Positions 17,463 to 27,900 of a stretch of 64,000 bases of DNA are shown piece after piece. How positions within the stretch are numbered: the stretch's first letter is position 1; every line of letters begins with the position of its first letter. The stretch is from a bacterium (GTDB lineage: Bacteria > Oederibacteriota > CAKKQC01): the NCBI GenBank assembly GCA_919901855.1, contig CAKKQC010000040.1, positions 1 to 64,000 of the forward strand, given 5' to 3'. A program made the translations under genes and the position numbers. The notes below the pieces were generated by a model. The model ran no database searches and was not told where the DNA came from. It worked only from the letters and a program-made list of their open reading frames with translations.

Positions 17463-19448
17463 ATGATCCAGGCGCTCTGGTTCCTCGCGCCCTTCGGCGC
17501 GTACCTCCGAACCATGACGGGGACCTTCCTCGCCGACGATTCCCCCGAGACGATCGCGGCGATGGTCGCGCTCGAGCACCAGCATCCGCCCGGGTATCCG
17601 CTGCTGACGCTGGCCGGCAAGCTGGTGTCGTACTGGCCCGTGGGGGGCGTCGCGCTCCGGATCAACCTGGCGGGCGCGGCGCTGGCCGCGCTCGCCTGCT
17701 GGCTGACGGCCCGGCTCGCCGCCCGCCTGATGCGCAGGATGGAGCTCGGGGAGCCGATCGCGCTGGCGGGAGGATCGCTCGCCGCCATACTGCTGGGATT
17801 CGCCTGGACCTTCTGGAGCCAGGCGCTGTCGGCGAAGGGCGCGATCTACGCGGCGAATGCGGTCCTGCTCGCGTACCTTTTCGACCTCGCGATCCGCGCC
17901 GCCTGGGGGGATGTCGCGCCGGGCCGCGCGGCGGCGGCCGCCGCGCTCGCGACGGGGCTCGGGCTCGCGAACCACTGGATGAGCGTGGTCGCGGCGGCCC
18001 CCGGGTTCGCGGTCGCGTGGTGGGCGTGGCGCCGGAGCATCCGCGTGCCCGTCCGGCGAGTCGCCGTAACTGCAGTGATCGCCGTCCTCGGTCTCTCGGT
18101 CTACCTCCTGCTGCCGATCCGCGCCGTGACGCCGCTCCTGCTCAACTGGGGACGCCCCGAGACGTTGAAGTCGTTCGCGTGGGTCGTGAGCCGGGCCCAG
18201 TACGCGCCGGTGGAGGCGGGGAAGCGGGTCGACGGGTACTGGCACGCGCGGATCCGGCACCTGGAGCAGGTGGCGGCGCGCGAGTGGACGCTCCTCTTCC
18301 TGCCGGCGGGCGCGATCGGCGTGGCCGCGGCCTGGGGCGTGCTCACGGGCGAGCTCGTCCTCCTGGGCAGCGTCGCCGCGTTCGTCTTCGGCGCCGTTCT
18401 CGTCGTTTCGAATCCGCCGCTCGACCGCATCTTCATCACCGAGCCCTACCTGCTGCCCGCGATCCAGGTCTGGAGCCTGCTGGGCGGGATCGGGCTGGCC
18501 TGGGCCGCCAGCCGCCTCAAGCGCGGGGAGGCGACGGCCTGGATCCTTGCCGCCGGTTCGGCCGTCTGGCTCGCGGGCTGGCACGGCCCCGGGCTCGACG
18601 AGTCGCGGTACTACGTCTCCTACGACTACGGGTGGAACCTGCTCGAGGGCGCGCCGCCGCGGGCCGTCGTGTTCTGCGAGGGCGACTTCGACCTCTTCGC
18701 GCTCATGTACCAGAACGAGGTCGAGGAGCGTAGGTCCGACGTCGCGGTCGCGGCCGCGGTCTTCCTCGACTACGACTGGTATCGGGAGACCGTGCACCGC
18801 ATGCTGCCCGACGTCGTGCCGAGGTCGCACAAGCTCCTCGAGTACACGGTCCGGCCCGTCCGCCCCCTGCTCTACACCTCCCAGCACGCGGGCGGCGAGG
18901 GAGTTCTGCGCCCGGTCGGGCTCACGGTGCGCCCGCCGCTCGGTACCGGCTACGGGCTCGAGGACAGCGCCCGGAACTGGCGCGCTCTCCGGTTCCGGGG
19001 GATCTGGGACGCCTACGAGCGGGGCCCGGCGCTGGCGCGGAGCCTGATCACGTCCTACGGTACCCAGATGGCCCGGCTGGGGCAGGCGGCCCGGGCCGGG
19101 GACCCCGCGCTCGCGATCGCAGCCATGGTCAAGGCCGGCCGGTTGCCCCAGGAGCTCGTGGGCCGCGTCTACACGCGCTACACGCTGGCCCAATACCTGA
19201 TGACCGTACCCGCCCAGTCCGCCGAACACCGTCAGCGCCTGCTGGCGGCGGCCGAGGGCGAGCTGGTCAAGATCACGGCCGAGGCCCCCGGGTTCTGGCG
19301 GGCCTATCTCCTGCTCGGGAACCTCGCCTTTCTCCGCGGGGACCGCCCGGCGGCGCGCCGGGCGCTGGAGCTGGCGCTCTCGGCCCTTCCGGCGGCGGGG
19401 GCCGAACCTGACCGCGCGCGGGTGGAACGCCTTCTGCGGGGGCTGTGA
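17463..19448 (+). CDS. DUF2723 polytopic membrane protein (TMEM260-like glycosyltransferase superfamily)
   Basis: 661 aa. The DUF2723 signature is at the N-terminus: a first membrane helix, TFLADDSPETIAAM, then HQHPPGYPLLTLAGKL. Asp25-Asp26 occupy the place of the catalytic acids of GT-C enzymes. About 10 membrane segments (to residue ~390) are followed by a periplasmic region with CEGDFDLFALMYQNEVE and a helical TPR-like C-terminus. Related proteins are O-mannosyltransferase-like or of unknown function. An ATG at 17463 is used; GTG or TTG alternatives are absent nearby. Confidence 0.8.
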   Translation: MIQALWFLAPFGAYLRTMTGTFLADDSPETIAAMVALEHQHPPGYPLLTLAGKLVSYWPVGGVALRINLAGAALAALACWLTARLAARLMRRMELGEPIALAGGSLAAILLGFAWTFWSQALSAKGAIYAANAVLLAYLFDLAIRAAWGDVAPGRAAAAAALATGLGLANHWMSVVAAAPGFAVAWWAWRRSIRVPVRRVAVTAVIAVLGLSVYLLLPIRAVTPLLLNWGRPETLKSFAWVVSRAQYAPVEAGKRVDGYWHARIRHLEQVAAREWTLLFLPAGAIGVAAAWGVLTGELVLLGSVAAFVFGAVLVVSNPPLDRIFITEPYLLPAIQVWSLLGGIGLAWAASRLKRGEATAWILAAGSAVWLAGWHGPGLDESRYYVSYDYGWNLLEGAPPRAVVFCEGDFDLFALMYQNEVEERRSDVAVAAAVFLDYDWYRETVHRMLPDVVPRSHKLLEYTVRPVRPLLYTSQHAGGEGVLRPVGLTVRPPLGTGYGLEDSARNWRALRFRGIWDAYERGPALARSLITSYGTQMARLGQAARAGDPALAIAAMVKAGRLPQELVGRVYTRYTLAQYLMTVPAQSAEHRQRLLAAAEGELVKITAEAPGFWRAYLLLGNLAFLRGDRPAARRALELALSALPAAGAEPDRARVERLLRGL

Positions 19449-19482
19449 TACTATATGGGACCCATGACACAGGACCGGCGGG

Positions 19483-20253
19483 ATGATCACCGAGGAACTC
19501 CAGAAACTACTCGCGCTTCAGGCTGTTGACACCGCGCTCGACGGGTGCGCTCGCCGCGAGGCGGACGCGCACGCCCGCCTGAGCGCTTCCCACGCCACCA
19601 TCGAGCAGTTCCGCCAGCAGATCAAGGACGAGAAGCGGTTCCTCGACGACGCGTTGAAGGAACACAAGACGCTCGAGATCGACATCAAGGGCCGCGAGGA
19701 ACAGGTCAAGAAGTACACGGCCCAGATGTACGACGTGAAGACGAACAAGGAATACACCACGCTCAAGGACGAGATCGAGAAGGCCAAGGGCGAGAACATG
19801 AAGCAGGAGGAGCGCCTGCTCCAGATCATGATCCGCGAGGACGAGCTCAAGGGCGCGGCCGGCCGCCGCGCGCAGGACCTTGCGGTGGTCGACGCCGAGG
19901 TCAAGAAGACCGAGGCCGAGGTCAAGGCGACACTCGAAGCGTGCGCGGCGGAGAAGGCCGACCTCGAGGCCAAGCGCGCGGAGGCGCGGGGGGCGATGGG
20001 CGCGGGCCTCATCCGCCGGTACGAGCGGATCCGGGAAGCCCGGGGCGGGTCGCCCGTGGCCCGGATCGTGGCCGCCCCCGGCGGCAAGGAAGTCGTGTGC
20101 AGCGAGTGCCACATCACGATCCGGCCCCAGATCATCGTCGAAGTGCACAAGCAGGGAGACCTCGTGTCCTGCGAATCCTGCGGCCGCATCCTCTACATCG
20201 AGGATGCCGAGTCTTCGGAAGTTCCCCAGCCTACCGCTACCCAGCCCGGTTGA
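19483..20253 (+). CDS. CT398-like coiled-coil protein with C-terminal zinc ribbon
   Basis: 256 aa. Residues about 5-175 are a long, highly charged coiled coil broken near residue 85-95 (YTAQMYDVKTNKEYTTL), the hairpin seen in this family. The C-terminus has a four-Cys zinc ribbon, CSECHITIRPQ and CESCGRILY (zf-RING_7, PF02591). Chlamydial CT398 binds sigma54 and type III secretion parts; the general role in other bacteria is unresolved. Cytosolic. The function here is unknown. Confidence 0.8.
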   Translation: MITEELQKLLALQAVDTALDGCARREADAHARLSASHATIEQFRQQIKDEKRFLDDALKEHKTLEIDIKGREEQVKKYTAQMYDVKTNKEYTTLKDEIEKAKGENMKQEERLLQIMIREDELKGAAGRRAQDLAVVDAEVKKTEAEVKATLEACAAEKADLEAKRAEARGAMGAGLIRRYERIREARGGSPVARIVAAPGGKEVVCSECHITIRPQIIVEVHKQGDLVSCESCGRILYIEDAESSEVPQPTATQPG

Positions 20254-20284
20254 CCGCGGGGACCCCCCGCCTTCGCCAAGCGGC

Positions 20285-20290
20285 TACAAT
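20285..20290 (+). promoter_or_regulatory. -10 box placed for a leaderless kdsD mRNA
   Basis: TACAAT at 20285-20290, then 7 nt to the ATG at 20298. There is no Shine-Dalgarno. An overlapping ATG at 20289-20291 is in frame but falls inside the -10 box. Confidence 0.4.
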
Positions 20291-20297
20291 GAACCCG

Positions 20298-21263
20298 ATG
20301 TCTTCCATTGACGAAGCCAAGCGCGTCCTGAAGCTCGAGGCCGACGCGGTGCGGGCCCTGGCCGACCGCGTGGGGCCGGAGTTCGACCGCGCGGTTGAAA
20401 TGGTGATGGCCTGCCGGGGCCGCGTCATCGTGACCGGGATGGGGAAGTCCGGGCTCGTGGGCCGCAAGATCGCGGCGACCCTGGCGTCCGTCGGCACGCC
20501 CGCGCTCTACATCCACCCGGCCGAGGGCGGCCACGGCGACATCGGGATGATGACCTCCGGCGATGTCGCGATCGCGCTCTCGCGGAGCGGCGAGACCGAG
20601 GAGGTGTTGGCCATGCTACCGGCGCTCAAGCGGCTGGGGGTGCCCCTGATCGCGCTCACGGGCCGCAAAGACTCGACGCTGGCGAAGGAGTCCGAGGTCG
20701 TCCTCGACGTGTCGGTGACCGAGGAGGCCTGCGAGATGGACCTCGTGCCCACGACGAGCACGACCGCGGCGCTGGCCATGGGCGACGCGCTCGCGATCGC
20801 CGTCCTCAAGCGGCGCGGGCTGGGACCCGAGGATTACGCCATGTTCCACCCCGCGGGGTCGCTGGGCCGGCGGCTTCTGCTCCGGGTCGGGGACATCATG
20901 CGGAGCGGCGCCGAGGTCGCGCGGGTGCCGTCGGGCGCGACGGTCCGCGAGGCGATCCTGGAGATGACGGCGAAGAAGGTGGGCGCGACATGCGTCGTCG
21001 ACGCGCAGGGGCGGCTGGCCGGCATCCTGACCGACCACGACCTGCGGAGGATCCTGGCCAGGGACGCCGTGGATGTCGGGCGCATGGCCGTTGACGACCA
21101 CATGACCCGGACGCCGATGACGATCCGCCCGGAAACGCTCGTGGCCGAGGCGATCCGGGTCACGGAAGCGAAGTCCATCTCGGTTATTCCCGTCGTGGAT
21201 GGCTCCATGGTCGTCGTCGGACTGATCCACCTGCACGACCTCTTGCGCTCGGGAGTCGCTTAA
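20298..21263 (+). CDS. kdsD: KpsF/GutQ-type D-arabinose-5-phosphate isomerase
   Basis: 321 aa (324 if the upstream in-frame ATG at 20289 is used). SIS domain residues 30-180: VIVTGMGKSGLVGRKIA, HPAEGGHGDIGM, LSRSGETEEVLAML and LVPTTSTTAALAMGDALA with the catalytic His region. Two C-terminal CBS domains (DIMRSG..., DHMTRTPMTI...) bind a regulatory nucleotide or sugar. It makes arabinose-5-phosphate, the first committed precursor of Kdo for the LPS core. It heads the block with the acyltransferase and lpt genes. Confidence 0.93.
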   Translation: MSSIDEAKRVLKLEADAVRALADRVGPEFDRAVEMVMACRGRVIVTGMGKSGLVGRKIAATLASVGTPALYIHPAEGGHGDIGMMTSGDVAIALSRSGETEEVLAMLPALKRLGVPLIALTGRKDSTLAKESEVVLDVSVTEEACEMDLVPTTSTTAALAMGDALAIAVLKRRGLGPEDYAMFHPAGSLGRRLLLRVGDIMRSGAEVARVPSGATVREAILEMTAKKVGATCVVDAQGRLAGILTDHDLRRILARDAVDVGRMAVDDHMTRTPMTIRPETLVAEAIRVTEAKSISVIPVVDGSMVVVGLIHLHDLLRSGVA

Positions 21264-21291
21264 GGGCCATTGCGATGCCGCAACGGCCCTT
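21262..21291 (+). terminator. hairpin after kdsD
   Basis: AAGGGCC (21262-21268) pairs with GGCCCTT (21285-21291), and TTGC with GCAA inside, separated by an A/C mismatch. Stable stem without a U-tract, so a partial or Rho-assisted stop. Some readthrough into the acyltransferase gene is likely. Confidence 0.4.
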
Positions 21292-21345
21292 GCGAGCAGT
21301 GGAAGGATCACTTAACGAAGCCGCGTGGCTCGTGAGCGTCGTAAG

Positions 21346-22239
21346 ATGATCCGGCACTGGTACAAACAGGCCCTGCGGCTGGCGATCTACCTCCTGCTCC
21401 GGCCCGTCCTGGAAGTGTTCCGTCTCCTCCCGCCCGACATGGCGAGCGCCGTGGGAGACCGGTTCGGCGCGCTTGCCGGATGGCTCGTGCCGCGCGACCT
21501 CGCGAAGGCCCGCGCGCATCTCGCGCGCGCGTTCCCGAATTTGGCTCCGGGCGAGATCGCGCGCCTCGCCCGGGCGCATCTCCGGCATCTCGGGCGCACG
21601 CTCGGCGAATACCTGAGCCTTACGAAGCGCGATCCGTCGGTCTTCCAGGCGCGCGTCCGCGTCGAAGGTCTCGAGCTCGTGGAGCGGGCCCGCGCGGCGG
21701 GCCGCGGATGCGTGATCCTCACGGCCCATTTCGGGAGCTGGGAGCTGGCGGGGGCGGCGATGGGACTCGCGCTGTCGGACTGGGCCGTCGTGGGCCGCGA
21801 CCTCTACGATCCGCGGCTCTCGCGCCTGCTCGCGCGGTGGCGGGCCCGGTTCGGCATACGCGTCTTCGAGGTCGCGGACGCGCGCGGGGTCCTGCGGCAC
21901 CTGAAAGGCGGGGGATCGCTCGGGATCCTGATCGACCAGTCGAGCTGGCGAGTTGCGAACGTCCTCGTGCCGTGGTTCGGGCACCCCAGCCCCACGCCAT
22001 CCGGCCCCGTGCGGTTCGCCGAGCGCTCGGGGTCCGTGCTCATGATGGGGTTCATCCTGCGCGAGGGGAACCGGCACCGCGTGTTGCTGGAGCGGATCGC
22101 GGACCGCGTGGACGACCGGCCCGCCGAGGCCTACCTCGCGACGTACAACGCGCGGCTCGAGGCGCTCGTGCGCGAGCGGCCGGAGCAGTGGGTGTGGATG
22201 CACGACCGCTGGAAGCAGCACGGGGAGGCGGGGGCGTGA
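21346..22239 (+). CDS. LpxL/HtrB-family lipid A acyltransferase
   Basis: 297 aa from ATG 21346 (an in-frame GTG at 21325 adds 7 residues). N-terminal membrane helix (about 8-28). Catalytic HX4E motif H128-FGSW-E133, then DQSSWR and VPWFGHPSPTPSGP of the family. It transfers a secondary acyl chain from acyl-ACP to Kdo2-lipid A on the inner leaflet. Overlaps lptC by GTGA, consistent with a lipid A/LPS export operon. Confidence 0.9.
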   Translation: MIRHWYKQALRLAIYLLLRPVLEVFRLLPPDMASAVGDRFGALAGWLVPRDLAKARAHLARAFPNLAPGEIARLARAHLRHLGRTLGEYLSLTKRDPSVFQARVRVEGLELVERARAAGRGCVILTAHFGSWELAGAAMGLALSDWAVVGRDLYDPRLSRLLARWRARFGIRVFEVADARGVLRHLKGGGSLGILIDQSSWRVANVLVPWFGHPSPTPSGPVRFAERSGSVLMMGFILREGNRHRVLLERIADRVDDRPAEAYLATYNARLEALVRERPEQWVWMHDRWKQHGEAGA

Positions 22240-22820
22240 GGAAGGCCGCGAGTCTCGTCATCATGATCCTGGCTGTCGCGGCTATCTCCTCGTGTTCGGG
22301 CAAGGGTAAGGAGGTCCCGAAAGCGGAGGCCGCGAAGCCGGGAGACGCCGAGGCGGTCATGCACGGGGTCCACGTTCGCCAGATGGTCGGGGGCCGGATG
22401 GAGGTCGAGTTGTGGGCGGTCGAGGCCTGGCACTCCCAGGGGGCGGAGTGGGTCCGGGGGCGGAACGTGAAAGCCTGGTACTTCCCCCGGGGGCGGAAAC
22501 CGGCCATCCTGCATGCCACGGAGGCCCGCTACGACGTGCGGGCACAGCGTTTGCTGGCCACCGGGGCGGTCCGGGTGGAGTCCGAGGGCAGCGTCCTCGA
22601 GACCACGGAGCTGACGTATGACGCGCGGCGTGACAGAATCAGTACGACGAGGTTCGTCCGGGTCACGCGGGGTGGCAATGTCATGACCGGCAAGGGGCTG
22701 GAAGCCGACCCCGACCTGGGGAACCTCAAGGTCGGCGATCCGCACATCAACGCCACCCGTCCCGGGGAGATCCGACCTCTCCTGGGCGGAGGCGAGACGA
22801 AGACGCCGAAGGGGAGGTAG
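22236..22820 (+). CDS. lptC: LPS export protein LptC (lipoprotein-like)
   Basis: 194 aa, GTG start overlapping the previous stop. N-terminal signal with lipobox-like AISSC (Cys20), so probably lipid-anchored rather than membrane-spanning as in E. coli. The rest is a beta-jellyroll with VELWAVEAWHS, LHATEARYDVRAQRLLATGAV (part) and VMTGKGLEADPDLGNLKV, the LptC pattern. It would bridge LptB-driven extraction and the periplasmic LptA. Next genes: a small LptC/OstA-like protein, lptA, lptB. Confidence 0.8.
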   Translation: MRKAASLVIMILAVAAISSCSGKGKEVPKAEAAKPGDAEAVMHGVHVRQMVGGRMEVELWAVEAWHSQGAEWVRGRNVKAWYFPRGRKPAILHATEARYDVRAQRLLATGAVRVESEGSVLETTELTYDARRDRISTTRFVRVTRGGNVMTGKGLEADPDLGNLKVGDPHINATRPGEIRPLLGGGETKTPKGR

Positions 22821-22822
22821 TC

Positions 22823-23260
22823 ATGGCAGGACCACTGAAGCCGGGGGCCGCGCCGGCGGTTCCCGCGGCGCCCAGAATGCCGGGTCGTCGTCCGACCCCG
22901 GGACCGGTCCGGTTTTTCCGCAAGCCCGAGGTCAGGCTCATCCGCATGGGCCGCGAGGTCGCGGTATTCCGGGGCGCGTTCGGGGCATTCGACGTCGAGC
23001 GCTGTACGCTCGAGTTCCGGAACGCCGTCACGACGGTCGAGTCGGCGGAGCTCTCCGCCCGGCGCATCACCATGGACCTGCCGGCGAACCGCCTGACCGC
23101 GGAGGGCCGGGTGCGGTTCGAGGAGGCCGGAGTCGCGCTGGTCGGAAGCGCGCTGACGGCGGTGCCGTCCCTCGTGAAGCTCGCGTTCAGGGGCAAGGCC
23201 CGCCTCGAAGCCGACGACCGCGAAGCGGCCGTCGCGCTCCTGGGGGCCAAGGGGCTTTGA
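22823..23260 (+). CDS. small OstA/LptC-like beta protein in the lpt operon
   Basis: 145 aa. Pro-rich N-terminus of about 28 residues, then short alternating beta-strands with a pattern shared by Lpt jellyroll proteins (ITMDLPANRLTAEGRVRFEE). No recognisable signal peptide, which is odd for a periplasmic bridge component. It lies 2 bp after lptC and overlaps lptA by TTGA, so it is clearly part of the same unit. It could be an accessory Lpt component or a degenerate duplication of lptA or lptC. Function not established. Confidence 0.6.
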   Translation: MAGPLKPGAAPAVPAAPRMPGRRPTPGPVRFFRKPEVRLIRMGREVAVFRGAFGAFDVERCTLEFRNAVTTVESAELSARRITMDLPANRLTAEGRVRFEEAGVALVGSALTAVPSLVKLAFRGKARLEADDREAAVALLGAKGL

Positions 23261-23988
23261 GGCTCGCCCTCGCCCTCGCTGTCGCGGGGGCGATACTGGC
23301 CGAATCCGCCGGCGCGGCCGCCGTGCCCGCGGGTAGACCCCGCCGCTCGCTCCCGTCCCTCGGGACGCGGATCGCGGCGTCCTCGTCCACGACGGTCGAG
23401 GTGCCCGTCGAGATCCGCGGCCGGGAGGTCGAATACACCGGCCGCGATGGCCGGGCGAAGTTCACGGGCGGCGTCACGGTGACGCGCGGCTCGTCCACGC
23501 TCGTCTGCGACGAGCTGGAGACGATTCAAGGAGCCGACGAGGCGATCGCGCGCGGTCACGTGCATTTCGTCGACGGGGAACGGAAGCTCGATCTCGTATG
23601 CGACGAGGCGCTGTACACCCACGGCCTGTCCCGGCTGGAAGCCACCGGCCACTGCCTGCTGGTGGCGGGCGACGCCGCGGAGCGGACCGAGGTGACGGCG
23701 CGGAAGATGGAGGTGCTCGTCGAGACACGGGAGGCGCTCGGCCACGGCGACGTCCGGATCGTCCAGGGGCAGGACGAGGCCCTCTGCGCGGACGCGCACC
23801 TGTTCGGGGCCGAGAACCGGGTCGTGCTCACGGGACGTCCGGTGCTCAGGCGTCCGCCGCACGAGTTCGAGTGCGACGAGATGACGGCCTACTTCCGGGA
23901 AGGGCGGTCGGTGCTGACGGGATCGGTCAAGGGGCGCCTCGTGCCCGAGCATCTCGGCGAGCTGCGGAAGGAGGGCACGGCCAAATGA
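23257..23988 (+). CDS. lptA: LptA/OstA-like periplasmic LPS transport protein
   Basis: 243 aa, TTG start (TTGA overlap). Signal peptide [20 protein letters not shown]. The mature part is an OstA jellyroll: [71 protein letters not shown] (parts cited) and [11 protein letters not shown]. It forms the periplasmic bridge that carries LPS from the LptBFG pump. Longer than E. coli LptA (185 aa), with about two extra strand pairs. Confidence 0.8.
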   Translation: MRLALALAVAGAILAESAGAAAVPAGRPRRSLPSLGTRIAASSSTTVEVPVEIRGREVEYTGRDGRAKFTGGVTVTRGSSTLVCDELETIQGADEAIARGHVHFVDGERKLDLVCDEALYTHGLSRLEATGHCLLVAGDAAERTEVTARKMEVLVETREALGHGDVRIVQGQDEALCADAHLFGAENRVVLTGRPVLRRPPHEFECDEMTAYFREGRSVLTGSVKGRLVPEHLGELRKEGTAK

Positions 23989-24737
23989 GCGCGCAGCCGG
24001 GCGCCGTGCTCGAAGCCGTGAAGCTCGTCAAGCGCTACGGCGGGCGCTCGGTCGTGCAGGGCATCTCGATGCGCGTCCGGCAGGGCGAAGTCGTGGGACT
24101 GCTCGGCCCCAACGGGGCGGGGAAGACGACGACGTTCTACATGATCGTGGGGCTCGTGCGGCCGGACGGCGGTCAGGTGCTCCTGTGCGAGGGCGCGAAA
24201 CGCGACGAGATCAGCCGCCTGCCCATGCACATCCGGGCGCGGCTCGGCATCGGCTACCTGCCGCAGGAGCCGTCGGTGTTCCGCAAGCTGACGGTGGAGG
24301 AGAACCTGCGGGCGCTGCTCGAGACCCTGCCGATTCCGGCGGAGGAACAGGAGGCCCGGTTGAAGGCGCTCGTCCGCGAGTTCTCGCTCAAGGCGCTGGC
24401 TCGCCAGCAGGCCTTCAAGCTGTCGGGCGGGGAGCGGCGCCGGGTCGAGATCGCGCGCGCCCTGACGACGCGCCCCAAGTTCCTGCTCCTGGACGAGCCC
24501 TTCGCGGGGATCGATCCGATCACGATCGAGGAGCTGCACCGCCACATCCGGGGACTCAAGCGCCGGGGGCTCGGCGTCCTCATCACGGACCACAATGTCC
24601 GGGAGACGCTGGCCATCACGGACCGCGCGTACCTCATCCACGACGGCAAGGTCCTGTTCGCGGGGACGGACCGGGAACTTGCCAGGGATTCCCGGGCCCG
24701 CAAGTACTACCTCGGGGAGCGGTTTACCCTGAAGTGA
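23985..24737 (+). CDS. lptB: LPS export ABC transporter ATP-binding protein LptB
   Basis: 250 aa, ATG start (ATGA overlap with lptA). Walker [10 protein letters not shown], LptB-type [20 protein letters not shown] (part) Q-loop region, signature [15 protein letters not shown], Walker [14 protein letters not shown] and switch His in [10 protein letters not shown]. Cytosolic ATPase of the LptB2FG pump; lptF and lptG are not in the window. Confidence 0.96.
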   Translation: MSAQPGAVLEAVKLVKRYGGRSVVQGISMRVRQGEVVGLLGPNGAGKTTTFYMIVGLVRPDGGQVLLCEGAKRDEISRLPMHIRARLGIGYLPQEPSVFRKLTVEENLRALLETLPIPAEEQEARLKALVREFSLKALARQQAFKLSGGERRRVEIARALTTRPKFLLLDEPFAGIDPITIEELHRHIRGLKRRGLGVLITDHNVRETLAITDRAYLIHDGKVLFAGTDRELARDSRARKYYLGERFTLK

Positions 24738-24741
24738 CGGC

Positions 24742-24777
24742 GGGGTGCGGACACCCCCTCCGGGGTGTCCCGACCCC
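24742..24777 (+). terminator. strong hairpin after lptB
   Basis: GGGGT..GGACACCCC (24742-24757) pairs with GGGGTGTCC..ACCCC (24762-24777): 9 bp plus 5 bp with a 2x2 internal loop and a 4-nt loop. No U-tract. It separates the LPS operon from the DUF11 surface-protein gene. Confidence 0.55.
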
Positions 24778-24861
24778 ATGCGCCGCCCCCACCGGGTCCG
24801 CGGGCACCGGCCAAGCCCTTATGGCACGGCTCATGCACTCCGGTTCCATATGGATCGGGAG

Positions 24862-24867
24862 TATCAT
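24862..24867 (+). promoter_or_regulatory. possible -10 box upstream of the first DUF11 gene
   Basis: TATCAT at 24862-24867 lies 5 nt before an in-frame ATG (24873), matching the leaderless arrangement at other genes here. If that ATG is used, the signal peptide would have a 20-residue N-terminal extension. Confidence 0.3.
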
Positions 24868-24932
24868 CAGGCATGGGGGGGCGGAAGGACTCGTCACGGG
24901 TGATCGCTGACGCCGACAATCCGGGAAGGCGG

Positions 24933-27900
24933 ACGATGGCCGGCTTGGCTCGCGGGCTGGCCGTGTTGGCGTCCGCTTTCTGGCTGGTTTCGGGGCCGGC
25001 GTCCGGCATGCAGACCGCCACCAACGGCTACCTGACCGTCAAGGTGAGCGATGACCCCGCCGCCGTCGGCGGCCCCGGGCTGTTCACGGTCGAGACGGGC
25101 CCGCTGCATCCGACGCCGGGGAAGAGCATCTTCTACAACTCCGTGGCGAACCAGATCGGAACCAGCTACATCACGGTCATGGACACCGACGCCAATACCC
25201 TCTGGGTTAACGCGGTGAGCAATACCACGATGGTCCCGTCCGAGGCCGGGTACGGGGTACAGCGGATGGGCGACTATCCCGTGACGCTCGCGGCCCTGGG
25301 GGCCTCCGGGTTCCGGGCGACCTACATCCTCCCGAAGTTCACCGTCATTCAGGATGTCGTGATCATGGGCACCGCCCTCATGAACACGTCCGTCATGCAC
25401 CAGGTGACCGTGACGAACACGTCGGGTTCCGACCTGCACTTCGGCGTCCGGTACCTCTGGGACTGGATGGTGAACGCGATCGACTCCTCGTACTTCCGTC
25501 CGCTCAACCCTCCGGGTCCGTATACGGACGTGTTCGAAGCCTTCGACGACCCGGTCTTCGACCGGTACGAGGCCTCCGATTCGGAAACTTTCCCGAGCTT
25601 CGAGATCTACGGAACGACGCACGGGGGGAGCCTACTTAGCGAGCCCCGCCAGCCCGACCAGATCCGGTACGCCTACTGGGGGGATGCGCGGAGGGCGCCA
25701 TGGGATTTCCCGGTGGCGGGTCAATCATCCGACAGCGCGATCGTGTACTACTGGGGGTTGACGGCCCCGCTGACGCTCGCGCCCGGATCGAGCACGACGT
25801 TCACGCAGTACGTCACCGCCAACCTCTACGCCCTGCGCCGGGCGATCCCCGAGATCAAGCTCGCGTTGTCCAACACGCTCTTCATCTGCGCCGGGGATGC
25901 CGTGACCTACTCGATCGAGTTCCGGAACAAGGGCGACGCCACGAGCGAGAACCTGACGATCACGGAGACGGTGCCCGCCGCGATGCAGTACGCGCCGGGC
26001 TCCCTGGAGTTCTGGGCCGGGACCAACGGCGGAGTCCCTCCCGCGGTTGCGGCGACGGCGTGGGCGTCCAACCTGAACGGGCCCTGGACGCCGGGCGAGC
26101 CCCCCGTCGTGTTTGCGCCAGACCACCTCCTGCGGTGGGTCGTCGACCGGCTGGGGCCGGACCAGTCCGGGTACATCCGGTTCGTCATGAACGCCGAGAA
26201 GGGCGTGTCTCCCGGCCTGACGCTCATCAGCTCGGCCTCGGCGACGAACGCCCTGGACAGCTCCGTCTTCCGGTCCGGGAACGTCAAGAACGAGACGCTG
26301 TCCGCCATCCTTTACAAGGTCGCCGACCCTTCCCTGCTCGACGCGGGCAATGGGCTCCGCTACACGCTGGAGGCCTGGTGCCCGTGCGCGACCACGATCT
26401 ACGATGTGACCGTCCACGACACCCTGCCCGCAGGGATGGACCTGGCCGAGCCGTACGGCCTCCATACCGATGGGGTCGTGACCGGGACGCGGTACGTCTC
26501 GTGGTCGATCGGCGACCTCGCGCCGGGAGCCTCCCGTTACGTCTACTTCGACGCCGTCGCGAACGGGGACGTGGCGACTCCCCGGAACTGGGGGGCGATG
26601 GACTACTCGGCCCTGCGCAACGGAACGCTGGAGGCGCAACCCCGCCTGCTCTGGTTTGCGGACGTGGACGTGAACCTGCCCAAGTTCTGGTTCCGCAAGA
26701 TGCTCTGGCCCCCGACCGGGCAGACGCCCGCCGCGCCCGACGGGCAGGTTCAGTTCGTGCTGGACATCGGGAACGACCGGAACGTCACGCTCACGAACGT
26801 CACGATGTGGGATTCCCTGCCGCCGGGGATGAGCTACCTTTCCGACACCGGCGGCGCGTCGGTCGCCGGGGACCTGGTGACGTGGAACAACGTGCCGGAC
26901 ATCCATCCGGGCGACCGCTGGAGCGTCTTCATGACTGTTCAGTTGAGCGGATCGTGCTACACGCTCGGGCCGAACACGGCACGGCTCGGGTTCACCCTCG
27001 ACCCCATCGCGGCCCCGTTCGTCCCGACGCCGCCGGCTTCGTCCGGTGACGTCCCGATCCCTCTCGCCCAGCCGATCGTGACGACGGTGCGAAGTCCGAA
27101 CCCGAGCGTCGTCCCGCCTGGCGAGCTGTTGACCTACACGATCTCGATGTGGAACGAGGGAAAGGCGAAGGCCTCGAGCGTCTCCGTCTGGGACAGCCTC
27201 CCTGCGAGGTCGACGTTCGTCGATGCCAGTCCCGGATACGTCTACACGCCCGGCACCCCGGGCACGGTCGTGTGGAACAACATACCGGATATCGTCACGG
27301 ATGCCCACGAGGATGTGTGGTACACGGTGCGCGTGGACACCTCCCCGGTCGGCATGCAGGCACTCACGTCGTGGGTGAGTTACTCGGGGGTCGCGGGCTG
27401 TACGACCTTCCAGACGCCGGTCTGGGACATGTACGTCTTCAAGGCCCAGCCCAAGTTCGAGATGTCGAAGTTCGTGGATCAGGGGATCGTACCCGTGGGC
27501 GGTATCGCGATCTGGTCGTTCAGCATCACGAACACGGGAAACGACAGCGCGCTCAACGTCGTGGTGTCGGACGCCCTGCCGACCGGACTTGCCTATACCG
27601 GTTGCAGCGGGCCTCCGGGCTGGACGTGTTCCCAGTCGGGGAACGTGGCGATCTGGACTACTCCCATGCTTCCCGCGGGATACACCGGCACGGTTTCCTT
27701 CGTGACCACGGTCGTCGACGACACCGTCCCGTCCTGCACGATGACGATCGACGGGAATAACTTCGGGAACAACATCGGCACCGTGACTTTCGAGAACCGC
27801 GTGGCCCAGCCACGGGGGCCCGCCGGCAGTACGGTCGCGTGCCTGCGGACCGGGGACGCCGCGCTCTATCTGGAAAAGGTGCCCAACTACAACCCGGTCA

